From DASQMT01 sp963839615 (GTDB taxonomy: Bacteria > Actinomycetota > Thermoleophilia > Solirubrobacterales > Solirubrobacteraceae), in the NCBI GenBank assembly GCA_963839615.1, contig CAWIVY010000002.1:291006-355005 (forward strand): a DNA stretch of 64,000 nucleotides, written 5' to 3'. Each line of letters opens with the position of its first letter. The stretch's first letter is position 1. Shown piece after piece: positions 1-8,225 of this stretch. The notes beneath the pieces were generated by a model that was not told the DNA's origin, did not search any database, and worked only from the letters and a program-made list of their open reading frames with translations. The translations under genes were made by a program, and so were the position numbers.

Positions 1-774
1 CACATCCAGGTCTGGGACTTCGTGGCGGGGGCGGTGCAGGGTGATCTCGGGCGCGACTTCCTCTCGCGCGCGCCCGTCAGCGAGTTGGTCCTCGACGCGC
101 TGCCGCACACGATCGTGCTCGCTGTCGTCGCTATGGCACTCGCGACGCTCCTCGGCATACCACTCGGCGTCTACGCGGCCACGAGGCCGAACACGATCAT
201 CGACCGCGTCACGGCACTCGTCTCCGTCTCGCTGATCACGCTGCCGTACTACATCGCAGGGCTGTTCCTGCTCCTGCTCTTCTCGCTCCACTGGAACATC
301 TTTCCGGCGGTGGGCGCCGGGAGCTTCTCCGACCCGCTCGACTACGCGCGGCACCTCGCGCTGCCGGCGACCGCACTGGCGCTCACGTGGGTCGGGTACA
401 TCGCGCGGCTCGTACGCACGAGCATGCTCGAGGTGCTGGGTACGAACTACATCCGCTCGGCGCGGGCGTTCGGTCTGCGCGAGCGCGTGATCTTCTACAA
501 GTACGCCCTGAAGAACGCAGTCATCCCGACCGTCGCCGTCGTGAGCGTCGGGCTCGGCGAGCTCATGGGCGGCGCCGTCTTCGTCGAGGTCATCTTCACT
601 CGCCCCGGGCTCGGGCGACTCGCCGTCGAGGCGATCGCGACTCGGAACTTCCCGATCCTCCAGGGCTCGGTGCTCGTGATCTCGCTCGCGTACATCTTCA
701 CGAACCTCGTCGCCGATCTCTCCTACCGGCTCCTCGACCCGCGCATCCGGGTCGAGGATGCGCCCGTGACCTGA
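1..774 (+). CDS. dppB: Dipeptide/oligopeptide ABC transporter permease, DppB-type (5' end cut by window edge)
   Basis: Inner-membrane permease of a peptide-type ABC importer. The frame is open from base 1, and the first residues (HIQVWDF, then GDLGRDF) match the segment after the first helix in DppB proteins. The true start is therefore upstream, and the GTG at 22 is not a credible start. Several hydrophobic helices follow. The cytoplasmic EAA loop is seen around residues 140-165 (YIRSARAFGLRERVIFYKYALKNA), where the ATPases dock. The stop overlaps the ATG of the next permease (TGATG at 772-776). It is the first visible gene of a dppBCDF-hydrolase operon; the substrate-binding protein is not in the window. 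Confidence 0.9.
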   Translation, partial: HIQVWDFVAGAVQGDLGRDFLSRAPVSELVLDALPHTIVLAVVAMALATLLGIPLGVYAATRPNTIIDRVTALVSVSLITLPYYIAGLFLLLLFSLHWNIFPAVGAGSFSDPLDYARHLALPATALALTWVGYIARLVRTSMLEVLGTNYIRSARAFGLRERVIFYKYALKNAVIPTVAVVSVGLGELMGGAVFVEVIFTRPGLGRLAVEAIATRNFPILQGSVLVISLAYIFTNLVADLSYRLLDPRIRVEDAPVT

Positions 775-1670
775 TGGCCGTCTCCGTCCCTGCGCAGAGG
801 CCCCGCCTCGCGTTCGTCGGACGCGGCTCGGTGCTCGGCCGGCTGGTGCGCCGCCCGGCCGGGCTGTTCGGTCTCGTCGTGGTGGTCGGGCTCGGCCTCG
901 CCGCCGTCTTCGCACCGCTCGTGGCGCCCTACGACCCCGCCGACCAGGACATCGCCAACCGCCTCCAAGGCCCGAGCGCGAGCCACCTCCTCGGCACCGA
1001 CCACCTCGGCCGGGACCTCCTGTCGAGGATCATCTTCGGCGCCCGCGTCGAGCTCGGCGTGGCCGTTCCGGCAGTTGCGATAGCGCTGGTGCTCGGGCTC
1101 CTCATCGGCGTGACCGCCGGCTATCGGGGCGGTCGGGTCGACAACGCGCTCATCGTCGTCATGGACGCGATCCAGTCTTTTCCGTCGGTCGTCCTCGCGC
1201 TCACGGTGCTCGCTGTGCTCGGCCCGTCGCTGCGGAACGTCCTCCTCGTGATCGCGATCACCTTCTCGCCCCAGTACGCGCGCGTGGCGCGGGCGTCCGT
1301 GCTCGCGGTCAAGCAGAACCCGTTCATCGAGGGCGCGCGGGCGCTGGGCGCGACCTCGCCGCGCATCGTGACCGTTCACGTGCTCCCGAACATCGTCGCG
1401 CCGCTCTTCATCCTCCTGGCGATGAACATCCCGAGCGCGATCGCCGTCGAGGCGGGGCTCTCGTTCCTCGGCGTCGGCGTCCAGCCTCCGACGCCGTCGT
1501 GGGGCGTGATCCTCGCCGAGGGCTTCGAGCGCGCGCGCGACGCGCCCTGGCCGGTGATCTCGACCGGCCTCGCGCTGATCCTGACGACGCTCGGCTTCAC
1601 GTTGCTCGGCGAGACGTTGCGCGACGTCATCGACCCGCGCCTGAGGGCCGGCCAGAGGCCGCGCGCATGA
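774..1670 (+). CDS. dppC: Dipeptide/oligopeptide ABC transporter permease, DppC-type
   Basis: Second membrane permease of the peptide importer, 298 residues, the usual family length. The ATG at 774 overlaps the dppB stop; the frame is open further upstream, but only as a shadow of dppB. An N-terminal helix is followed by the PYDPADQD and LLGTDHLGRDLLSRIIFGAR stretches typical of DppC/OppC. Four to five more helices follow, with an EAA loop around residues 190-215 (NPFIEGARALGATSPRIV). It forms a heterodimer with the preceding permease. The stop overlaps the next start (ATGA at 1667-1670), which implies translational coupling. Confidence 0.93.
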   Translation: MAVSVPAQRPRLAFVGRGSVLGRLVRRPAGLFGLVVVVGLGLAAVFAPLVAPYDPADQDIANRLQGPSASHLLGTDHLGRDLLSRIIFGARVELGVAVPAVAIALVLGLLIGVTAGYRGGRVDNALIVVMDAIQSFPSVVLALTVLAVLGPSLRNVLLVIAITFSPQYARVARASVLAVKQNPFIEGARALGATSPRIVTVHVLPNIVAPLFILLAMNIPSAIAVEAGLSFLGVGVQPPTPSWGVILAEGFERARDAPWPVISTGLALILTTLGFTLLGETLRDVIDPRLRAGQRPRA

Positions 1671-2686
1671 CGACGAGCCGGGCGGGGACCGAGCCGATCC
1701 TCGAGGTCGAAGGCCTCGAGGTCGTCTATCACACCGATGAGCAGCCGCTACCGGCGCTCCACGACGTGAGCTTCACCGTGAAACCGCGCGAGATCGTCGG
1801 GATCGTGGGCGAGTCCGGCTGTGGGAAGTCGACCCTCAGCGCGACGCTCATGTCCCTCCTGCCGCCGAACGGCGAGGTCACCGGCGGCCGCATCGCCTAT
1901 GGCACCAACGACGTGCTCGGCCTACGCCCCGAGCAGCTCCGGCTCCTGCGCGGAAGCGAGCTCGCGATGATCTTCCAGGACCCGCTCTCGAGCCTGAACC
2001 CGACCTTCACGATCGGAGCGCAGATGCGGGACGTCCTGCGCGCGCACCGCCGCGAGCGGACCAACGAGCGGACGATGAGCAAGCGCGCGATCGCGATGCT
2101 CGAGCGGGTCGGCATCCCCGACGCCGCGAAGCGGCTCGATGACTACCCGCACCAGTTCTCGGGGGGAATGCGGCAGCGGATCATGATCGCGATGGCGCTC
2201 ATGCTCGAGCCGGCGCTCCTGATCGCCGACGAGGTGACGTCCGCGCTCGACGTGACGCTCGAGGCGCAGATAATCGAGCTCCTGCACGAGCTGCGCGACG
2301 AGCGCGGCACGGCGATTCTCTTCATCTCCCACGACCTCGGCGTCGTCGCGCAGGTGTGCGACAGGGTCGTCGTGATGTACGCGGGCCGTGCCGTCGAGGA
2401 AGCGGACGTCTACGCGCTCTACCAGCGGCCGCTGCACCCCTACACGCAGGCGCTCATGGCCGCGGTCCCCTCGCGCAAGCGCCGCGGCGAGCGGCTGGAG
2501 TCGATCCCCGGGCGCGTTCCGAGCCTCTCGGCACTTCCGCCGGGGTGCAAGTTCGTCGACCGCTGCGCCTACGCCCAGCCCGTCAACCGCGAGAGCGAGC
2601 CGCGCTGGCTCGGGCTCGACGGCCGGCACGTGCGCTGCAACCGGTACGACCCCGAGTCCGGCTATGAAGGAGTGGTCGTCCTCTGA
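1667..2686 (+). CDS. dppD: Peptide ABC transporter ATP-binding protein, DppD-type
   Basis: ATPase subunit that powers peptide import; 339 residues from the ATG at 1667. Visible motifs are the Walker A GESGCGKST near residue 48, the Q-loop FQDPLSSLNP, the signature FSGGMRQR, the Walker B and following residues LLIADEVTSALD, and the H-loop ISHDLG. The usual ADEPT is ADEVT here, a mild variant. The C-terminal oligopeptide/dipeptide (oligo_HPY) extension carries a CKFVDRC cysteine pair and a later Cys. In some family members these cysteines bind an Fe-S cluster; that role is inference here. Confidence 0.94.
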   Translation: MTTSRAGTEPILEVEGLEVVYHTDEQPLPALHDVSFTVKPREIVGIVGESGCGKSTLSATLMSLLPPNGEVTGGRIAYGTNDVLGLRPEQLRLLRGSELAMIFQDPLSSLNPTFTIGAQMRDVLRAHRRERTNERTMSKRAIAMLERVGIPDAAKRLDDYPHQFSGGMRQRIMIAMALMLEPALLIADEVTSALDVTLEAQIIELLHELRDERGTAILFISHDLGVVAQVCDRVVVMYAGRAVEEADVYALYQRPLHPYTQALMAAVPSRKRRGERLESIPGRVPSLSALPPGCKFVDRCAYAQPVNRESEPRWLGLDGRHVRCNRYDPESGYEGVVVL

Positions 2687-3708
2687 GCGACGCGCTTGTC
2701 TCCGTGAAGGGCCTGCGCACGTGGTTCGCCGACCGCCACGGCTTGTTCGATCGCCTCCTCGGCCACGAGCAAGGCGCGGTTCGCGCCGTCGACGGCGTCG
2801 ACCTCGAGATCCGTCGCGGCGAGACGCTCGGCCTCGTCGGCGAGTCGGGATCGGGGAAGACGACGCTCGGGAAGGCGATCCTCCGGCTCGCGCCCGTCAC
2901 CGAGGGCGAGATCCGCTTCGACGGGAGCGACGTGACGAGCATGCGCGCCGGCGACCTACGCCGTCTGCGCGGGCGGATGCAGATGATCTTCCAGGACCCG
3001 TACTCGAGCCTGAACCCGCGCCTGCGCGCCTCCTACCTCCTCACCGAGCCCTACCGGATCAACGACGTGCCGCGCGAGGAGCGGTATTCGGTCGACGAGC
3101 TGCTGGAGATGGTCGAGCTCTCGTCCGAGCTCGGCCGCAAGTTTCCGCACGAGCTCTCGGGCGGGCAGGCGCGGCGCATCGGGATCGCGCGCGCGCTCGC
3201 GCTTCGGCCCGAGTTCCTCGTCGCCGACGAGCCGACCGCGGGGCTCGACGTCTCGGCGGGAGCCCAGATCCTGAACCTCATGCGCGACCTCCAGGAGCGG
3301 CTCGGGCTCACCTACCTCGTGATCACGCACAACCTCGCCATCGTCGACTACATCGCCGACCGGCTCGCCGTCATGTACCTGGGCAAGCTCTTCGAGGTGG
3401 GGCCGACGGAGCGGATCCTCGACACGCCCGGCCACCCGTACACGCACGCGCTCCTGGCGGCGGTCTCGGAGCCCGACCCCCGTCTGCGGCGCGGCCGCGG
3501 TCGGCTGCTCCCGCCCGGCGAGATCCCAAGCCCGCGCAATCCGCCCCCCGGCTGCCGGTTCCACACCCGCTGCCCGTTTGCCGAGGAGCGCTCGCGAACG
3601 GAGGTGCCCGAGCTCGAGGAGATCGCGCCCGGCCACCTCGTCGCGTGCCACTTCTGGGAGAAGGTGCGCGCCGAGACAACACGCGATGCGGCGGAGGCAC
3701 GACTCTAG
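2683..3708 (+). CDS. dppF: Peptide ABC transporter ATP-binding protein, DppF-type (probable CTG start)
   Basis: Second ATPase of the importer. It has Walker A GESGSGKTT, Q-loop FQDPYSSLNP, signature LSGGQARR, Walker B FLVADEPTAGLD, and the C-terminal cysteine extension (GCRFHTRCPF). The first ATG/GTG start is the GTG at 2704, but that would remove the first beta strand (LVSVKGLRTWF). A CTG at 2683 overlaps the dppD stop as CTGA and lies 10 nt after a good ribosome site, GAAGGAG (2666-2672), so it is chosen here. The stop abuts the ATG of the hydrolase gene at 3709. Confidence 0.9.
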   Translation: MSDALVSVKGLRTWFADRHGLFDRLLGHEQGAVRAVDGVDLEIRRGETLGLVGESGSGKTTLGKAILRLAPVTEGEIRFDGSDVTSMRAGDLRRLRGRMQMIFQDPYSSLNPRLRASYLLTEPYRINDVPREERYSVDELLEMVELSSELGRKFPHELSGGQARRIGIARALALRPEFLVADEPTAGLDVSAGAQILNLMRDLQERLGLTYLVITHNLAIVDYIADRLAVMYLGKLFEVGPTERILDTPGHPYTHALLAAVSEPDPRLRRGRGRLLPPGEIPSPRNPPPGCRFHTRCPFAEERSRTEVPELEEIAPGHLVACHFWEKVRAETTRDAAEARL

Positions 3709-5742
3709 ATGCGTATCCGGACCGATTTTCCGCGCAGGGTGCGCGAGATCCCGAACACGTGGATCGAGCTGGCGGACGGCTGTCGGCTCGCCGCAAGGAT
3801 CTGGCTCCCCGAGGACGCCGAGGACGATCCGGTGCCGGCGGTGCTGGAGTACATCCCGTACCGGAAATCGGACGGGACCGCGGTCCGCGACTCCGTCCGC
3901 CACCCCTGGCTCGCCGGACACGGCTACGCCGCCGTCCGCGTCGACATGCGGGGAAGCGGCGACTCCGACGGCGTGCTCCACGACGAGTACCTGCGCCAGG
4001 AGCAGGACGATGCGCTCGAGGTGCTCGCGTGGCTTGCCGCGCAACCGTGGTGCACCGGCGCGCTCGGGATCGTCGGGAAGTCGTGGGGAGGGTTCAACGG
4101 GCTCCAGATAGCGGCCCGGCGGCCGCCCGAGCTGAAGGCGGTCGTGAGCGTGTACTCGACGGACGACCGCTACGCCGACGACGTCCACTACACCGGGGGC
4201 TGCGTGCTCGGAAGCGACACGCTCTCCTGGGCCTCGACGATGCTCGCGATGAACGCGCTCCCTCCGGACCCCGACGTCGTCGGCGAGCAGTGGCGCGACC
4301 TGTGGCGCCAGCGGCTCGAGAGCACCCCGCCCTTCGTCGAGGAATGGCTCTCGCACCAGCACCGGGACGGCTACTGGAAGCACGGCTCCGTGTGCGAGGA
4401 CTTCTCGGCGATAACGGCGCCCGTGCTCGCGGTCGGCGGCTGGGCGGACGGGTACACGAACGCCGTCTTCCGCCTGCTCGCCGGGCTCTCGTGCCCGCGC
4501 AAGGGCCTGGTCGGGCCGTGGGGCCACGCGTACCCCGAGGAGGCGTTCCCGGGCCCCTCGATCGGCTTCCTCCAGGAGTGCCTGCGCTGGTGGGATCACT
4601 GGCTCAAGGGGCGAGACACCGGGGTCATGGACGAGCCGATGCTGCGCGTCTGGATGCAGGACTGGGTGGAGCCGCGCCCGTTCTACGTCGAGCGGCCGGG
4701 GCGCTGGGTCGCCGAGCCGTCGTGGCCCTCGCCCTCGGTCGAGCCGCGACGCTTCGCGCTCGGCGGGGAAGGGATCAGCGACGAGCCCGGCGAGGAGGTT
4801 GCGCTGCGCCACCTCGGCGTCCAGACCTGCGGGTTGGAGGCGGGCGAGTGGTGCCCGTATGGGAAGGCGTCGGATCCGACCGAGCTCCCGCCCGACCAGC
4901 GGCGCGAGGACGGCATGTCGCTGACGTTCACGTCGGCCCCGCTCGACGAGCAGCTCGACGTGCTCGGCTTCCCGGAGGTCACGCTCGCGCTGGCGGCGGA
5001 CCGCCCGGACGCGCTCGTCGCGATCCGACTGTGCGACGTCGCCCCAGACGGCTCGTCGCTCCTCGTCAGCCGCGCCCTTCTCAATCTCACGCACCGCGAG
5101 AGCCACGAGCACCCGGCGCCGATCGAGCCCGGGCGGCGTTACAGCGTCACCGTGCGGCTGAACGCGGCGGGGCACGTCTTCCAGACCGGTCACCGTGTCC
5201 GCGTAGCCGTCTCACCGACCTACTGGCCGGACGCCTGGCCGTCACCTGAGCCGGTCACGCTGACGGTCTTCGCCGGGCCGGACAGCCACCTCGAGCTGCC
5301 CGTTCGCGGCCCGCGGCCCGAGGACGGGCGCCTCCCGGACTTCGGCGAACCGGAGATCTCGCCGCCGCTCGCGGTCGAGCCACTCGGCGGCGGCGGGTCA
5401 CGCGAGCGGACCATCCGCCGCGATATCGGCACCGGCCGGACCGAGCTCGTCAGCGTCGATGACCACGGCGGTCGCGGCCGCCAGCCCAACGGCCTCGTCG
5501 AGGAGCAGCGAAGCGTCGACACGCACTCGATCATCGAGGGCGACCCGCTCTCGGCGACCGCGACCTCCGAGTGGACGATCGCCCTCGAACGCGGGGACTG
5601 GCGCGTCCGCGTCGAGACGCGGAGCGTGATGACGGGAGACCGCGAGTGCTTCCGCGTCACGAACCAGGTCGATGTCTACGAGGGCGACGCGCGCGTCTTC
5701 GCACGGTCGTCATCGTTCGCGGTCGCGCGCGATCTCGTCTAG
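3709..5742 (+). CDS. CocE/NonD (X-Pro dipeptidyl-peptidase S15-like) alpha/beta hydrolase
   Basis: Serine hydrolase of the CocE/PepX family, 677 residues, cytoplasmic by lack of a signal peptide. The likely catalytic triad is Ser125 in GKSWGG, Asp247 in GWADGYTN and His273 in PWGHAYP. The C-terminal half is the galactose-binding-like jelly roll typical of the family (HRVRVAVSPTYWPDAWPSP). Family members cleave X-Pro dipeptides or ester/amide bonds. Its position directly after a peptide importer, with no spacer, suggests it processes the imported peptide or amide; this is inference. A long open frame on the opposite strand across this gene is a GC-codon shadow. Confidence 0.92.
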   Translation: MRIRTDFPRRVREIPNTWIELADGCRLAARIWLPEDAEDDPVPAVLEYIPYRKSDGTAVRDSVRHPWLAGHGYAAVRVDMRGSGDSDGVLHDEYLRQEQDDALEVLAWLAAQPWCTGALGIVGKSWGGFNGLQIAARRPPELKAVVSVYSTDDRYADDVHYTGGCVLGSDTLSWASTMLAMNALPPDPDVVGEQWRDLWRQRLESTPPFVEEWLSHQHRDGYWKHGSVCEDFSAITAPVLAVGGWADGYTNAVFRLLAGLSCPRKGLVGPWGHAYPEEAFPGPSIGFLQECLRWWDHWLKGRDTGVMDEPMLRVWMQDWVEPRPFYVERPGRWVAEPSWPSPSVEPRRFALGGEGISDEPGEEVALRHLGVQTCGLEAGEWCPYGKASDPTELPPDQRREDGMSLTFTSAPLDEQLDVLGFPEVTLALAADRPDALVAIRLCDVAPDGSSLLVSRALLNLTHRESHEHPAPIEPGRRYSVTVRLNAAGHVFQTGHRVRVAVSPTYWPDAWPSPEPVTLTVFAGPDSHLELPVRGPRPEDGRLPDFGEPEISPPLAVEPLGGGGSRERTIRRDIGTGRTELVSVDDHGGRGRQPNGLVEEQRSVDTHSIIEGDPLSATATSEWTIALERGDWRVRVETRSVMTGDRECFRVTNQVDVYEGDARVFARSSSFAVARDLV

Positions 5743-5785
5743 ACGGGCGGCGACGACCGCAAGCCGATCCCGGTGACTCGCTCCG

Positions 5786-6625
5786 CTATCTCGGCGACCA
5801 GGGAGTCACGGGACGCTCCAGCCGCACGCCGTCGACCTCGATGTCGACCCGCTCGTTGAAGAAGGCCAGCCGATCGGTCACCTCGGCCGCGTCGCGCAGC
5901 GGCTCCGGGTAGCTCCAGACGAGATCGTCCTGTCCCTCGAGCGACCAGTACGTGGCCTCGCCCTTGTAGGCGCAGAGTGTCCTCGTGTCGCTCGGTCGCA
6001 GAAGCTCGCGCCGTACGTCCTCGGGCGGCAGGTAGTAGCGAACCGGGAGCGGCGGCTCGAACAGGAAGCAGGCGTTCGAGGATTCCGCGAGGACCTCGCC
6101 GTCGATCTCGACGCGCACCTGCCGCGCGCTGTGCACGATGTCGATCCGGTGAAACGGGTCGCGCGGGTGACCGACGTTGCGCTCGTCCTCTCGGTACCAG
6201 GCGTCGAACGCGTCGAAGTCGACCAGGATGTAGCCCGCCAGGTCGGCGTCGACGGGTCGAAACGCCGCCGCGTCACGGTCCGCGCCGGCTGAATGGATCC
6301 TCAGCCGCTCACCCTCGCTGGTATGCACGGAGAAGGGAACGCCGGGATCGAAGACCCGACGCCCGGCAAACTGAGCGCCGTCGATCGCCGCGGCGTCAGG
6401 CGACTCGCCTGCGCTCGCGGCGGGCTCGCCGCTGAGCTGCCCGTCGATGTCCGCTTCCGGGACGGCATACGCCGGCACGATCCGCTTCGGCTCCCAGACG
6501 AGCATCGCGCTCGTGCTGTCGACCACCGTCCGCTCGCCGATCAGGCCCCGGATCCTCCCGTCGGTCGGCTCGAAACGCAGCGAGTCGAGCTCATCCATCA
6601 ACAGATCGCGAACACGGACGCTCAT
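5786..6625 (-). CDS. DUF427 domain protein (two DUF427 units)
   Basis: 279-residue protein with two copies of the DUF427 fold. The first, around residues 25-160, is diverged. The second, around residues 170-270, contains the family hallmark CAYKGEATYWS and an SYPEPL stretch. The family is widespread in Actinobacteria and its biochemical function is unknown. It lies convergent to the CocE-type gene, with about 40 nt between stops. It is transcribed away from the cupin gene stop at 6671 and shares its direction, so the two may be co-transcribed. Confidence 0.85.
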   Translation of the reverse strand: MSVRVRDLLMDELDSLRFEPTDGRIRGLIGERTVVDSTSAMLVWEPKRIVPAYAVPEADIDGQLSGEPAASAGESPDAAAIDGAQFAGRRVFDPGVPFSVHTSEGERLRIHSAGADRDAAAFRPVDADLAGYILVDFDAFDAWYREDERNVGHPRDPFHRIDIVHSARQVRVEIDGEVLAESSNACFLFEPPLPVRYYLPPEDVRRELLRPSDTRTLCAYKGEATYWSLEGQDDLVWSYPEPLRDAAEVTDRLAFFNERVDIEVDGVRLERPVTPWSPR

Positions 6626-6670
6626 CGACCCCGATCATCCCACGCGTCGGCGGGGGACGGCGGCTGGCCG

Positions 6671-7141
6671 TCAACGCTCTCCCTCCCAGTAGTCGAGCTC
6701 TGGGCTGCGCCGGATCACGTGGTCGAGCGCCTCGTCGTGGCGTCCCCAGATGCCGATCTTGTCGCTGTCGGGGTACTCGATGATCCCGAACTCGTGCGTG
6801 TTCGAGAACAGGGCGACGCGGACGGTTTCGTCGCCGGCGTTGTGTACGCGGTGCGCGCCGGCCGGCCCTACCGGGAAGCAGACGACGTCGCCCGCTTCCA
6901 GAGTCTTCTCGCCTTCAGGGGTCCGAAGCGTTGGCGTTCCGGCGACGACGATCAACCACTCTTCGTCGCCCCAATGGAAGTGATACGGGCAGACCGCCTG
7001 TCCCGGCGGGAGCTCGTAGACCGTCATCCCGAGCCGCGTCGCACCCAGTTTCGGCCCGAGCTGCGCCGATCGGGCGCGAAATCCCGGTGGGTCACTCTCG
7101 TCAACGCTCGTCGCACCGCGAAAGAGATTGAACGTTCTCAT
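6671..7141 (-). CDS. Cupin domain protein
   Basis: Single-domain cupin of about 156 residues. The first cupin motif is readable as CPYHFHWGDEEWLIVVAG, and the second as GDVVCFPVGPAGAHRVHN, giving the His/Glu residues that usually hold a metal. The open frame extends to a GTG at 7168, but the ATG at 7141 (MRTFNLF) is the better start. No catalytic specificity can be read from sequence. It lies 45 nt upstream of the DUF427 gene on the same strand. Confidence 0.85.
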   Translation of the reverse strand: MRTFNLFRGATSVDESDPPGFRARSAQLGPKLGATRLGMTVYELPPGQAVCPYHFHWGDEEWLIVVAGTPTLRTPEGEKTLEAGDVVCFPVGPAGAHRVHNAGDETVRVALFSNTHEFGIIEYPDSDKIGIWGRHDEALDHVIRRSPELDYWEGER

Positions 7142-7240
7142 CGCGGGAGTATGAGCGTCCCAGCGCACGAAACGGGTCGAGGGTTCGCGTTCGTCAGCGG
7201 GCTGTCGAGATGCGCCTCGCTGCCGTCTGCATGATCCGGG

Positions 7241-7756
7241 CTAATCCGGCATCTGCGACCCGCAGTAGCGACAAATGTGCGCGCGACTCTTGATGCGCTC
7301 GCAACACATCGGGCACTCGCGGTGATTTTGCATATCCAGTTGATAGAGAAGCCAGAAGATTGGAAACGCCGCGAGAGACACATAGAGATACGCCGTCACG
7401 TAGTCACCGAGTCCGTTGGACGTACTCGGACTGACTAACTGGGCGTTTATGACCATCGCGAGCGCCAGAACGCCGATGTATAACCAGTAATGCCACAGCT
7501 TGTAGTGCCCGGCCAACGGCCAACGACCATGACGGGTTATCTCGGTAGTGGCGGGTGGTGACCCGCGTCGGCGATTGCCTCGGCGAGGTAACGCCAAAAG
7601 CTGGACGATTCCGGCCGTGACAATGAGAGTTATGAGCGCGGCGAGGTGGGCTGCCCGATGCGAAACGTTCGTCTCAAGCCAAGCGGTCCCCGTCCCAATG
7701 CCGCCGATAACGCCTATAGCGCTGGCTAGAAACGTGCCGGCCCTGGCTAGCCACAT
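7241..7756 (-). CDS. Membrane protein with C-terminal zinc ribbon (unknown function)
   Basis: 171 residues. Four hydrophobic segments are visible: about 5-27, 34-52, 90-112 and 122-140. They are followed by a short cytoplasmic tail with two Cys pairs (CPMCCERIKS and CRYCGSQ), a zinc-ribbon pattern. I do not recognise a named family. The stretch 7240-8000 looks less GC-biased than its neighbours, which may mean it was acquired; this is inference. The start is the ATG at 7756. Confidence 0.65.
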   Translation of the reverse strand: MWLARAGTFLASAIGVIGGIGTGTAWLETNVSHRAAHLAALITLIVTAGIVQLLALPRRGNRRRGSPPATTEITRHGRWPLAGHYKLWHYWLYIGVLALAMVINAQLVSPSTSNGLGDYVTAYLYVSLAAFPIFWLLYQLDMQNHRECPMCCERIKSRAHICRYCGSQMPD

Positions 7757-7868
7757 AGAAACGACCGTATCGTCGCCACGGATCTAGCGCAACGGTCGCA
7801 TTGACTCCGCTTCGTGACCGATGTAGCGTGCCCGTTGACGTCCCGTATGGAACGCTACGGAGGGCAAG

Positions 7869-7964
7869 TTGCACACTGTGATTGAAGTGTTTCAAGTCGC
7901 GGGTCCGCTCGCGGGTCTAGCGGCTCTCGGTGCGTGGATCTTCAGCGGCGGAAAAGGCAACTGA
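7869..7964 (+). CDS. Putative 31-residue single-span membrane peptide
   Basis: A small frame starting at TTG 7869 (alternative GTG 7878) and ending with TGA at 7964. A GGAGG element at 7859-7863 gives about 5 nt spacing to the TTG. The peptide has a short polar N-terminus, a hydrophobic core (VFQVAGPLAGLAALGAWIF) and a Gly/Lys-rich tail (SGGKGN), as in small membrane peptides. It lies in the divergent gap between the zinc-ribbon membrane protein and the patatin gene. Whether it is translated is not known; the Shine-Dalgarno placement and clean amphipathic layout are the only support. Confidence 0.35.
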   Translation: MHTVIEVFQVAGPLAGLAALGAWIFSGGKGN

Positions 7965-8044
7965 GAGAGTAGAGGCGGGTAGAGGCAGCCATCGGCTGTT
8001 CCCGTCAGCGCATTCCGAGCCGCGGAGTCGTACTGGCGATTTGG

Positions 8045-8067
8045 CGCACACATCTGGTATGTGTGCG
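8045..8067. promoter_or_regulatory. Perfect inverted repeat upstream of patatin gene
   Basis: CGCACACAT (8045-8053), a 5-nt spacer, then ATGTGTGCG (8059-8067). It lies about 160 nt before the patatin start in a 260-nt stretch with no recognisable gene. There is no T-tract, so it looks more like an operator or mRNA structure than a terminator. Confidence 0.4.
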
Positions 8068-8225
8068 TCTCCGGCTGGTGCAGCAAGGAAGTCGCGGTGC
8101 GGGCGCGTCTCGGTCGCCCGATGACGCCGGCTGATTTCGACGACGCAGTCGGACCGACGGCGAGTGTGTGATCGGCGAAGGACGAATCCGGTCCAGGTCG
8201 TCCTGATGCGCCGTAGTGTTGCGCG

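Noticed and set aside
2388..5249. A 953-residue plus-strand frame overlapping the ATPase and hydrolase genes
   Set aside because: Arg/Ala/Pro-rich GC shadow; dppF and the CocE-type gene in other frames carry all the recognisable motifs.
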